From PALSA-1336 sp038203095 (GTDB lineage: Bacteria; Patescibacteriota; Doudnabacteria; UBA920): 32,323 nt of DNA. Positions 6,832 to 15,591 of the stretch are shown here, one piece after another. Below the pieces are notes generated by a model, which made no database searches, was not told where the DNA came from, and was given only the letters and a program-made list of their open reading frames with translations. Both the position numbers and the translations under genes were made by a program. Within the stretch, counting starts at the first letter, position 1; each line of letters begins with the position of its first letter. The stretch lies in contig JBBREH010000013.1 in assembly GCA_038203095.1 (NCBI GenBank), positions 1 to 32,323 on the forward strand. Reading direction: 5' to 3'.

Positions 6832-7530
6832 TTAGTATATCGCGGGTCCGTTGGGCAGAGCAGCTAATTCAGATTCAGAAATCGTGACTGGGTTTTCTGT
6901 GGACAGGCCGAGGCGAGTGACTAAACCGACCGGAGCGGCTAAATTCTTTTTCCCACCGACAACTATAAATGCGGGGGAGTTTGCGCTTTTGACAATCGCG
7001 CCGTCGGCTATGCCGAGTTTAGCGCCGGTCACAAAGCTGTTGAACTTTTCAACACTAATGGTTTGCACCTGGTCAAACTTAAAGCCCCAGGCAAAAAATG
7101 CCGTGGCAGAGGTAAAGGGCCTTAATTGCCCGTCTGTTAAAGTGTAGACTGTTGGGTTATTTTCGAGTTTAAATACATTGCTTGTGCTTACCCCCGCTAC
7201 TTTGCCGACGGTTTTTGCCATTGCGGTATTTGCCGGTTGGGTATTGGCAATTGCCTTGGACGGAGTTGTTTTTGGTTTTTCCGGTGCTGTTAATTGAGCC
7301 GGAATAGTTTGCGGACTCACAACCACAACCTTGCTATTTTCAGTAGTGTTTGAGCCGTTCGTATTTACGCTGACTCTATTTTTTTCTGTTTTGTCCGAAG
7401 CCGCTCCGTCTATGTCCGGCTTACCCCCTGGTTTGGTATAACGGCCAAGCACAAGAAGAACAACTACTACCGCCAAAGCCCCCAGTATTTTGGCGTATTT
7501 TATCTTATTTTCCTTTGTCATTTTTTCCAT
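6832..7530 (-). CDS. Membrane-anchored protein with two VY..G..R.F.S-type repeats
   Basis: 232 residues. A short cytoplasmic basic N-terminus, transmembrane helix (about 13-29, ILGALAVVVVLLVLG), a low-complexity Thr/Asn/Pro linker (30-115), then two copies of a roughly 50-residue module. Copy 1: NPTVYTLTDGQLRPFTSATA with FFAWGFKFDQV. Copy 2: SPAFIVVGGKKNLAAP with LGLSTENPVTISESELAALP and closing NGPAIY. The pattern K..(N/S)PTVY...G..R.F.S...F...G...D.V..(I/V)S..EL..LP.GP is familiar from exported Patescibacterial proteins, often ahead of peptidases or as stand-alone wall proteins. Function unknown; an envelope-binding role is a guess. Transcribed from a consensus promoter in the argS gap. Confidence 0.72.
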   Translation of the reverse strand: MEKMTKENKIKYAKILGALAVVVVLLVLGRYTKPGGKPDIDGAASDKTEKNRVSVNTNGSNTTENSKVVVVSPQTIPAQLTAPEKPKTTPSKAIANTQPANTAMAKTVGKVAGVSTSNVFKLENNPTVYTLTDGQLRPFTSATAFFAWGFKFDQVQTISVEKFNSFVTGAKLGIADGAIVKSANSPAFIVVGGKKNLAAPVGLVTRLGLSTENPVTISESELAALPNGPAIY

Positions 7531-7563
7531 ATTGATTGATTAATTGTTAATAACCGATTCATT

Positions 7564-7591
7564 ATTATATCTAAATTGGCTATTTTGTCAA
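7564..7591 (-). promoter_or_regulatory. Consensus sigma-70 promoter for the 7530 gene
   Basis: Minus strand TTGACA (7591-7586), 16-bp spacer, TATAAT (7569-7564). Start of transcription expected near 7557, giving a leader of about 27 nt. The only perfect -35/-10 pair I found; it lies back to back with the argS promoter. Confidence 0.75.
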
Positions 7592-7613
7592 TGGATGAAA
7601 CATTGGCAAGATA

Positions 7614-7622
7614 TGCTATAAT
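7614..7622 (+). promoter_or_regulatory. Extended -10 promoter of argS
   Basis: TGCTATAAT with TATAAT at 7617-7622 and the ATG at 7635, a leader of roughly 6 nt. No recognisable -35. Confidence 0.6.
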
Positions 7623-7634
7623 ACATAGGATATT

Positions 7635-9377
7635 ATGCCAAGTGAAACAATAGAACAATATGCAGATAGCCTACTGCAACAAGCCAGCCAGGCGGTAATT
7701 AAAAGTATACCCGAAAAATTAGATGTTTTGGCGGTTTTTAATCTTACTTATCCAAATCCAGAATTTGGGGATTATTCGAGCAATATCGCATTAGTTCTTG
7801 CCAAGAGCCTTAAAAGAAATCCAAAAGAGCTTGCGGCGGACATTATTAGCCAGCTAAAAATGTTGGACAACCGCAAGCTATTTGCCTCTATTGAAACCGC
7901 CGGCGGATTTATTAATTTTAAATTGTCAGCTAACTACCTTTTGGAAAATTTGGGCGCAGTTTTAGCGCAGGGGGATTTATACGGCTGTTCAATAAGTGGT
8001 CAGGGTAAAAAAATCTTAGTTGAATATTTCCAGCCCAACATTGCCAAGCCTTTACATTTGGGGCATTTACGCACCGCGATAATTGGCGACGCTTTATTTA
8101 AAATTTTAGCCTCGCAAGGGTTTAAAGTTGAATCGGATACGCATTTGGGAGATTGGGGCACCCAGTTTGGTTTACTGCTCTACGCTTTTAAGCAGTACGG
8201 CGACCTATTAATAATAGAAAAAAATCCAATTGAGGAGTTAAATAAGCTTTATGTAAAAATAAATGCCGAGGCCGAAGCTAATCCGGATGTCAGGGAAAAA
8301 GGCAAAGCGGAATTTATTAAGCTTGAGCAGAATGACGCTGAAAATCGAAAACTCTGGAAAATGTTTAAAGACTGGAGCTGGCAGGAATTTGAAGTTGTTT
8401 ATAAAGATCTTGATGTGCGAAGGGCAGACAACGACTGGCCGGAAAGTTTTTTTGAGGATAAAATGCCGGCCGTAACTAGCGAACTCAAAGCCAAAGGATT
8501 GCTTATTGAGTCGCAAGGTGCGCAAATTGTTGATTTAGAAAAATATAATTTGGGTATTGCTCTAGTGGTTAAGTCGGACGGCGGGACCACCTACTTGTTA
8601 AGAGATTTGGCTACCTATATTTATCGGAAGGCACAGGGCTTTGTAAAACAAATTTACGTGGTTGATGTACGGCAAAAGCACGCATTGGCACAAACTTTTA
8701 AAATTTTGGAATTGCTTGGTCATATTACTACTCCCGACGAAGCCCTGCATATTGATTATGGCTTTTTAACTTTGCCAGAGGGCGCTATGAGCACCAGAAA
8801 AGGCACAATAGTTGGCGCCAAAGAATTTATTTTAGGTGTAAAGGAGCAGGCGCAAAAAATTATTGAGGAAAAAAATCCGGAACTTGCCAACAAATCGGAG
8901 GTAGCCAAACAAGTTGCATCTGCCGCCATAAAATATTTTGACCTTTCACACAACCTCCACACCGACATAGTCTTTGATCCAAAAAAAGCCGTATCCTTCG
9001 AGGGTAATACCGGACCTTATTTGCAATATTCTTACGCTAGAATACAAGGGATATTGAGGAAAGGGAAGATAAATGAGGGAAGAGGGCAGATAAATCAACT
9101 CTCAACCCTCAACCCTCTTGAATTAGTAATTCTTCGCAAGCTAGTTCAATTCCCGCAAACCATAAGCCAGGTCGCCGAGGATTATTTGCCCAACTTGTTG
9201 TGCAATTATTTATTTGAACTTTCCCAAAGTTTTAACGCTTTTTATCAGGAAGTTCCTGTGCTCCAAGAGAGCGATGAAAAGATTAAAGATTTTAGATTAA
9301 AGTTAATCACCGCCACCGCGCAAGTTATTCGCAATGGGCTATACTTGCTTGGTATTAAAGCACCGGAGGAAATGTAG
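7635..9377 (+). CDS. argS: Arginine--tRNA ligase
   Basis: Charges tRNA-Arg; class I synthetase, cytosolic. 580 residues, typical. Order: N-terminal Add-1 domain for the tRNA D-loop (1-100), KPLHLGHLRTA (about 136-146) with the HIGH-like HLGH signature, the catalytic Rossmann core with DTHLGDWGTQFGLL (about 167-180), MSTRKGT (about 385-391) in the KMSKS position, then the DALR anticodon-binding domain (about 460-580) from YLQYSYARIQGILRK to the C-terminus. Between ILRK and LELVILRKL is a short Asn/Gly/Arg segment encoded by a purine-rich stretch (9058-9115). I see no palindrome insertion there. Single gene from an extended -10 promoter with almost no leader. Confidence 0.96.
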   Translation: MPSETIEQYADSLLQQASQAVIKSIPEKLDVLAVFNLTYPNPEFGDYSSNIALVLAKSLKRNPKELAADIISQLKMLDNRKLFASIETAGGFINFKLSANYLLENLGAVLAQGDLYGCSISGQGKKILVEYFQPNIAKPLHLGHLRTAIIGDALFKILASQGFKVESDTHLGDWGTQFGLLLYAFKQYGDLLIIEKNPIEELNKLYVKINAEAEANPDVREKGKAEFIKLEQNDAENRKLWKMFKDWSWQEFEVVYKDLDVRRADNDWPESFFEDKMPAVTSELKAKGLLIESQGAQIVDLEKYNLGIALVVKSDGGTTYLLRDLATYIYRKAQGFVKQIYVVDVRQKHALAQTFKILELLGHITTPDEALHIDYGFLTLPEGAMSTRKGTIVGAKEFILGVKEQAQKIIEEKNPELANKSEVAKQVASAAIKYFDLSHNLHTDIVFDPKKAVSFEGNTGPYLQYSYARIQGILRKGKINEGRGQINQLSTLNPLELVILRKLVQFPQTISQVAEDYLPNLLCNYLFELSQSFNAFYQEVPVLQESDEKIKDFRLKLITATAQVIRNGLYLLGIKAPEEM

Positions 9378-9412
9378 ATCGCAGATACGCGGATGGGAAC
9401 AGATGCCACAGA

Positions 9413-9490
9413 TGTAGCGTGCCTACCTGTCCGCCCTAGTTTGTCAGCCTAGGTTGGCGGACAAAGGTGAATTTATCGGCTTTTATCGTA
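9413..9490. repeat. Family A fragment, copy A4
   Basis: TGTAGCGTGCC (9413-9423) and a GAATTTATCGGCTT segment (9469-9482) match the left arm and inner part of family A. They are split by a separate hairpin TGTCCGCC ... GGCGGACA (9429-9464) that looks like a second repeat inserted into the first. The segment also lies just upstream of the DUF3800 gene. Confidence 0.5.
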
Positions 9491-9534
9491 ATTCGTTTAA
9501 GAGCCAAGCGGATTTAAGAAAAAAATTATGCCAT

Positions 9535-10176
9535 ATGCCGTACATATTTTTAGACGAAAGCGGTGACTTAGGTTTTCACACAAATAAGAAAGGAACTTCT
9601 AAGTTTTTTGTTGTTACACTGCTTTTCATTCCGGACAATAAAAGGATGATTGAAAAGATAGTTCAAAAAACCCACGGGGAACTTTCAAGAAGTTTAAAAA
9701 GGCGGGTTAGTGTTCTTCATGCGGCAAATGAAAAACCGCTTACGCGTAAAAGGTTGCTTAAGCGGCTTACTGAAAAGGACTGTTTTATTATGACTATTTA
9801 TTTGGACAAACGAAAAGTTTTTACCGATATGCAAGATGAAAAACACGTACTTTATAATTATATTGCCAATATCTTGTTAAACAGAGTTTATGACGGGACG
9901 GTTGTAAGTCCTTCAAAGTCGATTGAGCTGATTGCTTCCCGACGGGAAACAAATAAGTTCTTAAACGAAAATTTCAAAAATTATTTTAAACAAAAAATTG
10001 GCGCTAAACAGTTGGGGATTACCAAGGTTTCAATTAAAATTCCAGGGGAAGAAAAAAGCCTACAGGCAGTAGACTTTGTCAGCTGGGCGATTTTTAGAAA
10101 ATATGAGAATAACGACGATACTTATTATAAGATTGTAAAAAATAAAATTATCGAAGAAAGACCCTTGTTCCCCTAA
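9535..10176 (+). CDS. DUF3800 domain protein
   Basis: 213 residues from ATG 9535. I chose this start because the family begins M.YIFLDESGD; the frame is open upstream to 9454, but that part overlaps repeat A4. Conserved points: YIFLDESGDLGF at the N-terminus with two acidic residues, FVVTLLFI strand, the central K/R-rich helix, LIASRRETNKFLNENF, and LQAVDFVSWAIFRKYEN near the C-terminus with another conserved Asp. These acidic residues suggest an RNase H-like metal-dependent nuclease fold, a prediction from the family pattern, not proof. DUF3800 genes are common near mobile and defence genes. A truncated relative starts at 30235. Its flanks carry repeats A4 and A5, consistent with recent arrival. 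Confidence 0.8.
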   Translation: MPYIFLDESGDLGFHTNKKGTSKFFVVTLLFIPDNKRMIEKIVQKTHGELSRSLKRRVSVLHAANEKPLTRKRLLKRLTEKDCFIMTIYLDKRKVFTDMQDEKHVLYNYIANILLNRVYDGTVVSPSKSIELIASRRETNKFLNENFKNYFKQKIGAKQLGITKVSIKIPGEEKSLQAVDFVSWAIFRKYENNDDTYYKIVKNKIIEERPLFP

Positions 10177-10369
10177 AAATGCAAAACCCTATACGCTATT
10201 TACGAGCAACCATCCGGAAGCCCACGTATAAGGAATTACTTGCTATATAGTTATTTTAGCAAAAACACAGCTTTTGTCAAGACGCCGGTTTTGCTTTAAA
10301 CTATGGAGATTGGGGTGGATGAACCGTGGATTACTCGCAGATGACAACGCGGACTAAAGTCGAAACTGG

Positions 10370-10391
10370 TGTAGCGTGCCGATTTATCGGC
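10370..10391. repeat. Family A fragment, copy A5
   Basis: TGTAGCGTGCC followed directly by GATTTATCGGC; GCCGA-TTTA-TCGGC forms the inner hairpin. The right arm is missing. The rest of the 10177-10458 gap holds no gene I can support. Confidence 0.5.
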
Positions 10392-10458
10392 TTAGTAAAT
10401 CAGGAATTAAGAAGCAATTAAGCTATTGACGATTATAAGCTGGAGGGAATGTAAATTT

Positions 10459-10599
10459 ATGCTGAAAAATATTTTAATCGCGGTTGATAGTTTGGTGGCA
10501 AGCATCGCATTGCTTAGATACCGTGAAATTATTGCTTTTTATTTATCAAAATTTGATCCCTTAGGTTTCGTGCGAAATAAAGATATTTGGGAGATTTAG
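10459..10599 (+). CDS. Possible 46-residue protein
   Basis: ATG at 10459 preceded by a strong ribosome site (GGAGGG, 10442-10447, about 11 nt away). The product starts MLKNILIAVDSLVASIALLR and has a weakly hydrophobic N-terminal half. A second very short frame follows (ATG 10609) before ileS. No recognisable family; could be a remnant or a small membrane protein. Supported only by its ribosome site. Confidence 0.3.
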   Translation: MLKNILIAVDSLVASIALLRYREIIAFYLSKFDPLGFVRNKDIWEI

Positions 10600-10674
10600 G
10601 TAGTCTTGATGGCTTGTGTTTTAATCATCTCTTTTATACTTAAGTTATTGATAATAAAAAATTCATTTTAAAAT

Positions 10675-13600
10675 ATGATTGAAAATAGCAAACAATCACA
10701 ATCAACATCATCCGCCCCGAACTTTAACGACCTGGAAAAGGACGTTTTAAAATTTTGGAACGAGAGTAGGATTTTTGAAAAATCGCTTGAACAAACAAAA
10801 GACGGTGAACCGTATATATTTTACGACGGGCCCCCGTTTGCCACGGGTTTGCCTCATTACGGCAGTATTTTGCCGAGTGTCATTAAAGATGCTATTCCTC
10901 GATATCAAACAATGAAGGGGCGTTATGTGCGTAGGCGCTGGGGTTGGGATTGCCACGGTTTACCTATAGAAAACATTGTTGAAAAAAAATTAAATATTTC
11001 GGGCAAGAAGCAAATAGAAGAATTGGGTGTGGACAAATTTAATGAAGAGTGTCGTCAGAGTGTTTTGCGTTATGCCGAAGAGTGGGGCAAAACTGTAAAT
11101 AGGATTGCGCGCTGGGTGGATTTTGACAACTCCTACAAGACTATGGACACCAGTTATCAGGAAAGTGTTTGGTGGGCCTTAAAACAAATTTGGGAAAAAG
11201 GTTTAATTTATGAAGACCGTAAAGTGCTACTTTACTGCTCTCGCTGCGAAACACCTATCTCCAATTTTGAAGTGGCTATGGACAACAGTTATCGCGACGT
11301 AACCGAACCTTCCGTTTATTCCAAATTTAAAATGCTTAAAGGGCAAAGGATTGTAAATGACCTTACTAACGATAGAACCTACGCTCTAGCTTGGACAACC
11401 ACCCCCTGGACATTGCCTGCCAACGGCTCTTTAAATGTCGGACCTGGGATTATTTACGTCTTAATTGAGCACGAAAGCGGGGAAAGGTACATTCTGGCTA
11501 AAGAGCGACTTTCTATAATAGAGGGTAGTTACGAAGTTGTGTCAGAATTTCCAGCCAGGGCTTTGGAAAATTTACGATACGAGCCGCCTTATCCCGGAGT
11601 GGTTCCCGACAACGGCAAGGCGCATAGGTTTTATGTCGAAGACTTTGTTACCGTAGAGGACGGTACGGGCATTGTGCACAGCGCCGTAATGTATGGAGAA
11701 GAAGATTTTTTAGCTGCCAAAAGAGTCGGCTTGCCTCAAGTCGTGACGCTTGACCATAAAGGGCACTATTTGCAAGAAGACAGAATTCCGGAATTTTTGC
11801 GTGGCGTTTTCTTTAAAAGCGCGGAAAAAAAGATTTTAAATGATTTAGAGCAAAAGGGCCTGGTTTTAAAAATTGAAAATTATACCCACAGCTATCCGCA
11901 TTGCTATCGCTGCGCTACGCCGCTGTTTTATAATGCTTTGCCGGCCTGGTTTATTAATATTCAAAAAATTAAACCCGAGCTAATTGCCAATAATGAAAGT
12001 ATAAATTGGTACCCAGAACATTTAAAGTACGGACGGTTTCGCTCAGGACTTGAAAACGCGCCGGACTGGAATATTTCGCGCAACCGTTTTTGGGCCACCG
12101 CATTGCCGTTTTGGAAATGCGAGAATAAGGAGTGTAAGAATGTGACGTGTATAGGATCAGTATTAGACTTACTTGCCAAGTCAATAAATTTTGCTGAGGT
12201 TTATCCTGAGTTTGTAGTGCGCCCATTTATGGGCAGCCAAGCCAATGAAGCCGACAAATTGGCACACTACACATCTATAGAGCTTGAATCTCTCGATCTC
12301 CATCGTCCTTACATTGATCGCATCAAACTTAAATGCGATAAATGCTCGTCGGAAATGTCGCGCGTGCCCGAAGTTGTAGACTGCTGGGTGGAAAGTGGCA
12401 GTATGCCGTTTGCCGAGCTACATGCCCCGTTTGAAAATCAGGAATTATTTGAAAAAAGATTTCCTGCCGACTTTGTGGTGGAATATATTCCGCAAACCCG
12501 CGCTTGGTTTTACGTAATGCATGTTATATCTACCATTTTGTTTGGTGAGGCGCCATTTAAAAATGTGGTAACAACCGGCACGATTTTAGCCGAAGACGGT
12601 ACCAAAATGTCTAAGAGCAAAAACAATTATCCCGATCCGAACATGGTAATTGAAAAGTACGGTGCTGATGCCTTGCGTTTTTATTTGCTCACGGCCCCGG
12701 TGGTAGCCGGAGAAGATTTGAACTTTAGCGAAAAGGGTGTAAGCGACACCAGCCGCAAGGTTAACGCGCTGGTTTATAATGTTTGGAGTTTTTTTAGGCT
12801 TTATACTTTGGAAAAATTCAGCGGGGAATTGCCAAAAATAGAAAATATTTTGGACGCCTGGATTGTTGCAAAATTAATTGACCTGCAAAAACAAGTCACT
12901 CAAGAAATGGACGTTTATAATACCGCTAGAGCAGGCAAAGCTATGGTAGAATTTGTGAATGATCTGTCCACTTGGTATGTCCGCCGCAGCCGCGACAGAA
13001 TGAAAGGCAACAATGAAGAAGCCAAAGCCGCTTTAAAAACTTTAGCTTTCGCATTGGCGGAATTTGCCAAGCTCTTGGCTCCGTTTATGCCATTTTTGGC
13101 AGAGTTCATTTTTAGGGATGTTACGGGAAAAGAATCCGTTCATTTGCAAAGCTGGCCGATTGTCACTGCATCCGACAACAATCAAATTATCAGCCAAATG
13201 GAACTTGTCCGGGAAATTGCCTCTTTGGGTTTGGCCGCACGTAAAGAAAAATCTTTGCCTGTACGCCAGCCATTGGCGGGTTTTGCCTTTGATTTTACCG
13301 ATGCGAAGCTAGAGCTTGGCAGTGAATATATCCAGCTAATCTTGGAAGAGCTTAACGTAAAAAAGTTAGATGCCGGATTAACAGATAAAGACACTCGGCC
13401 GGATAGTGCGGTTATGGCGCCCGGCGCAAAATTTGTTAAAAACTTTTATTTAGACATTAATCTTACGCCGGAACTTAAGCAAGAAGGTTTGGCGCGTGAG
13501 CTTGATCGCCAGGTACAGGATTTGCGTAAAAAGAGCGGACTGAAAGTAGGGGACTTAGTAGATTTATACTACAACACCCAGGACGAAAATCTGGAAGACG

Positions 13601-13734
13601 CCCTGCTCAAACTCCTTGACCGCAAAAAAACCTTTGTTAGCCAAATTAGTAAATCTTTGGAAGTGGAAGTAGACTTTGAAATTCAAGCCGTGGTGGGCGG
13701 GCAGGCGGTGTGGTTGGGGATAATCCGCATCTAA
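10675..13734 (+). CDS. ileS: Isoleucine--tRNA ligase with in-frame palindrome-derived insertion
   Basis: Class I synthetase of 1019 residues that charges tRNA-Ile. Signatures: PFATGLPHYGSI (about 54-65, HIGH position reading HYGS), RWGWDCHGLPIEN (about 83-95), CP1 editing region with WTTTPWTLPAN (about 241-251), FWATALPFW before a Cys pair (CENKECK, about 482-488), DCWVESGSMPFAE (about 565-577), KMSKSKNNYPDP (about 643-654), the anticodon domain and a C-terminal extension. The HYGS form and general layout fit the archaeal/eukaryotic-like IleRS group often seen in Patescibacteria. Residues about 514-533 (VVRPFMGSQ ... ADKLAHYTS) are encoded by a complete family A palindrome (12213-12271). They sit between the IGSV..L and DLHRPYID segments that normally lie close together. 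The frame is intact and all catalytic motifs remain, so the enzyme is probably functional. Confidence 0.95.
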   Translation: MIENSKQSQSTSSAPNFNDLEKDVLKFWNESRIFEKSLEQTKDGEPYIFYDGPPFATGLPHYGSILPSVIKDAIPRYQTMKGRYVRRRWGWDCHGLPIENIVEKKLNISGKKQIEELGVDKFNEECRQSVLRYAEEWGKTVNRIARWVDFDNSYKTMDTSYQESVWWALKQIWEKGLIYEDRKVLLYCSRCETPISNFEVAMDNSYRDVTEPSVYSKFKMLKGQRIVNDLTNDRTYALAWTTTPWTLPANGSLNVGPGIIYVLIEHESGERYILAKERLSIIEGSYEVVSEFPARALENLRYEPPYPGVVPDNGKAHRFYVEDFVTVEDGTGIVHSAVMYGEEDFLAAKRVGLPQVVTLDHKGHYLQEDRIPEFLRGVFFKSAEKKILNDLEQKGLVLKIENYTHSYPHCYRCATPLFYNALPAWFINIQKIKPELIANNESINWYPEHLKYGRFRSGLENAPDWNISRNRFWATALPFWKCENKECKNVTCIGSVLDLLAKSINFAEVYPEFVVRPFMGSQANEADKLAHYTSIELESLDLHRPYIDRIKLKCDKCSSEMSRVPEVVDCWVESGSMPFAELHAPFENQELFEKRFPADFVVEYIPQTRAWFYVMHVISTILFGEAPFKNVVTTGTILAEDGTKMSKSKNNYPDPNMVIEKYGADALRFYLLTAPVVAGEDLNFSEKGVSDTSRKVNALVYNVWSFFRLYTLEKFSGELPKIENILDAWIVAKLIDLQKQVTQEMDVYNTARAGKAMVEFVNDLSTWYVRRSRDRMKGNNEEAKAALKTLAFALAEFAKLLAPFMPFLAEFIFRDVTGKESVHLQSWPIVTASDNNQIISQMELVREIASLGLAARKEKSLPVRQPLAGFAFDFTDAKLELGSEYIQLILEELNVKKLDAGLTDKDTRPDSAVMAPGAKFVKNFYLDINLTPELKQEGLARELDRQVQDLRKKSGLKVGDLVDLYYNTQDENLEDALLKLLDRKKTFVSQISKSLEVEVDFEIQAVVGGQAVWLGIIRI
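12213..12271. repeat. Family A palindromic repeat inside ileS, copy A2
   Basis: 59 bp. Outer arms TGTAGTGCGCC (12213-12223) / GGCACACTACA (12261-12271), 10 of 11 paired. Inner hairpins GCCCA-TTTA-TGGGC (12221-12234) and GCCAAT ... ATTGGC (12240-12263) give a cloverleaf-like fold. It is translated in frame. Confidence 0.85.
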
Positions 13735-13797
13735 AAATTTTAATAATTTCGTTAAGCTATTTTGATTGTTAGAGTTAAGAAAATAAGTAGTTACTTT

Positions 13798-14607
13798 ATG
13801 CCAGGTCCAAACAAAGAACAAATTTACCAAATTAAATCTGAATTTGCTTTGGCAACAGCAGATGCAAATGATCAGAAATTGAGGGATCGGGAATTTAGTC
13901 GCGGGCCACGTTCTTATTTGTACGAAATAGAGCATAATCGAAGTGGGGGAGGATATATTGAGTCGCTGGGCGGACTGGAAAATATGTTAGCATATATTAG
14001 AAAGTTACCTTTTCCGAGTATTTTAGATGCCGGTGCCGGCAAACAAGGAAGTGGGCTAATTGAGTTATCAAAAACTTTGGGAAAAGGAATAAATGTTTAT
14101 GGAATTGGCTTAAATATTAATTTAGACGCAATCCCTTCTGATTTAAGAGATCACTTTTTTTGTACCAATTTTGAAAATTTTAAAAACTTAAAACCCGGAA
14201 CCCTTGGCGGAATTGTTTCTGATCACGGCGTTTTTGAATATAGTAAACACCCGGAGTTGGTCATTCGTAAGGCGCATAAGTTGCTGGCGCCCGGTGGGGT
14301 TATAAAAGTTTTTAACTCAATCGATAACGCATTTCTTCCTGATGAAGAAAGACAATCAAAAATTGATTTATTTCAATTTTATTTTAATAATTTTAAAAAA
14401 TTAGGGTATGAAATTGACTCTATTGGTTTAAAAGAAACATATGAACGGCACACTGGCTCCGGCGCGTTATTTTTGGCCATAAAACCTGGTCTAAACGGCG
14501 ACCCCGAAACAAGCGCTCAAGCGCGCGACTTGTTATGGGCAGATTATTATCTAGCCGGTGAGCAATTGGCTAAGCATAAAAGCATTAAGAGTGGTAACAA
14601 GGAATAA
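13798..14607 (+). CDS. Class I SAM-dependent methyltransferase, paralog 1
   Basis: 269 residues from ATG 13798; a TTG at 13762 is in frame, but the ATG matches the start context of the paralog. Rossmann methyltransferase: ILDAGAGKQGSG (about 78-89) is the SAM-binding glycine loop, VYGIGLNINLDAIP (motif II region, with Asn where an acidic residue is usual), TNFENFKNL, VSDHGVFEYSKHPELV (motif IV region) and HKLLAPGGVIKV (motif V). Substrate unknown. The gene at 14773 is a tandem copy with about the same length and the same landmarks, so one arose from the other by duplication. Lies between ileS and recO, and the next copy overlaps recO. RNA, small-molecule or cell-surface targets are all possible. 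Confidence 0.75.
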   Translation: MPGPNKEQIYQIKSEFALATADANDQKLRDREFSRGPRSYLYEIEHNRSGGGYIESLGGLENMLAYIRKLPFPSILDAGAGKQGSGLIELSKTLGKGINVYGIGLNINLDAIPSDLRDHFFCTNFENFKNLKPGTLGGIVSDHGVFEYSKHPELVIRKAHKLLAPGGVIKVFNSIDNAFLPDEERQSKIDLFQFYFNNFKKLGYEIDSIGLKETYERHTGSGALFLAIKPGLNGDPETSAQARDLLWADYYLAGEQLAKHKSIKSGNKE

Positions 14608-14772
14608 GTGGTAAGTAACAGCAGGAGGCAGATCATCGTTAACTCGTCACCTATAACTTGGTTAATAATCTTTCCGCTTAATTTAGGTTAAACATCAAAA
14701 TTTTAAAAATCGGTTTTGTCTGGAATACCAGATTTCGAATCAAAAAAGTTATTAAGCAACAAGTCTAATTAT

Positions 14773-15591
14773 ATGAATGAGCGTCATCCTAAAAAAGAGT
14801 TGATTCATGAAATTAAAAATAAATTTAAATTGGCTCGGGACGACGCGGATTTGTTACGGTCTATAGAAAATATATATGAGAAAAATGCGCCTAACTTTTA
14901 CCAGAACAGATTTGACAGAAACGGAGAAAGTTATCTTGAGGCAATGGGTGGAATGGAATTTTTGTTTAACCATATTAGGAAACAGTCTTCGCCAAGATTG
15001 CTTTATGCGGGTACCGGAAGCGGGAAAGCGGCTATTGAATTTACAAAAACTTTAGGAAAAGGGATTGATACTTATGGCATAGGGCTGAATGTTAATATGG
15101 CAACAATACCCCCTGAATTTAAAAGCCATTTTTTTAATTCCAATTTTGAGAATTTTAGAAGTATAACATCCGGGTCTCTTACGGGAATTATTTCTAATCA
15201 CGGCGTTTTTGAATATAGTCCTCATCCGGACTTAGTGGCCCATAGAGCGCACAGACTGTTAGCTCCGAATGGGGTTTTAAAAGTTGCCAGTACAGTTGAT
15301 AATCAAATAATTAGCGATGATGAAAGACGTGAAAAAATTGCTTTATTTCAATTTTATTTTAATTATTTTAAAAAAATCGGATATGCAGTTGCTACCCTCG
15401 GATTAGAAAAAATCCAAGTCGATCATAATAACGCGACAGCATTATTTTTAGCGATAAAACCCGGGGCAGGCGTTTCTTATGCAGATCAGGATGTGGAAAA
15501 TTTGTTGTGGGCTGACAGTTTACAAATTGAAGAACAGCAATCAAAACATAGAGCAATGTTGGATCTAACTTATGAATCAGCAGAAACTTAG
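14773..15591 (+). CDS. Class I SAM-dependent methyltransferase, paralog 2
   Basis: 272 residues from ATG 14773 (TTG 14716 possible). Aligns along its length with the gene at 13798: TLGKGIDTYGIGLNVNMATI, NSNFENFRS, SNHGVFEYSPHPDLVAHRAH, LLAPNGVLKV, DDERREKIALFQFYFNYFKK. The SAM loop reads LLYAGTGSGKAAIEF: the motif I Asp of paralog 1 (ILDAGAGK) is Tyr here. That residue normally shapes the SAM pocket, so activity may be altered. The last 20 bases overlap recO, suggesting co-translation. Keeping both copies suggests distinct substrates or a pseudoenzyme partner (inference). Confidence 0.72.
   Translation: MNERHPKKELIHEIKNKFKLARDDADLLRSIENIYEKNAPNFYQNRFDRNGESYLEAMGGMEFLFNHIRKQSSPRLLYAGTGSGKAAIEFTKTLGKGIDTYGIGLNVNMATIPPEFKSHFFNSNFENFRSITSGSLTGIISNHGVFEYSPHPDLVAHRAHRLLAPNGVLKVASTVDNQIISDDERREKIALFQFYFNYFKKIGYAVATLGLEKIQVDHNNATALFLAIKPGAGVSYADQDVENLLWADSLQIEEQQSKHRAMLDLTYESAET

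Noticed and set aside
9058..9115. A palindrome-derived insertion in argS
   Set aside because: The purine-rich stretch followed by CTCAACCCTC units has only a short complementary segment (AAGAGGG/CCCTCTT) and matches none of the repeat families here.
10729..10860. HYGS instead of HIGH in IleRS as a lost catalytic motif
   Set aside because: HYG(H/S) variants occur in the archaeal/eukaryotic-like IleRS group and, as I recall, in Patescibacteria; all other catalytic motifs are intact.
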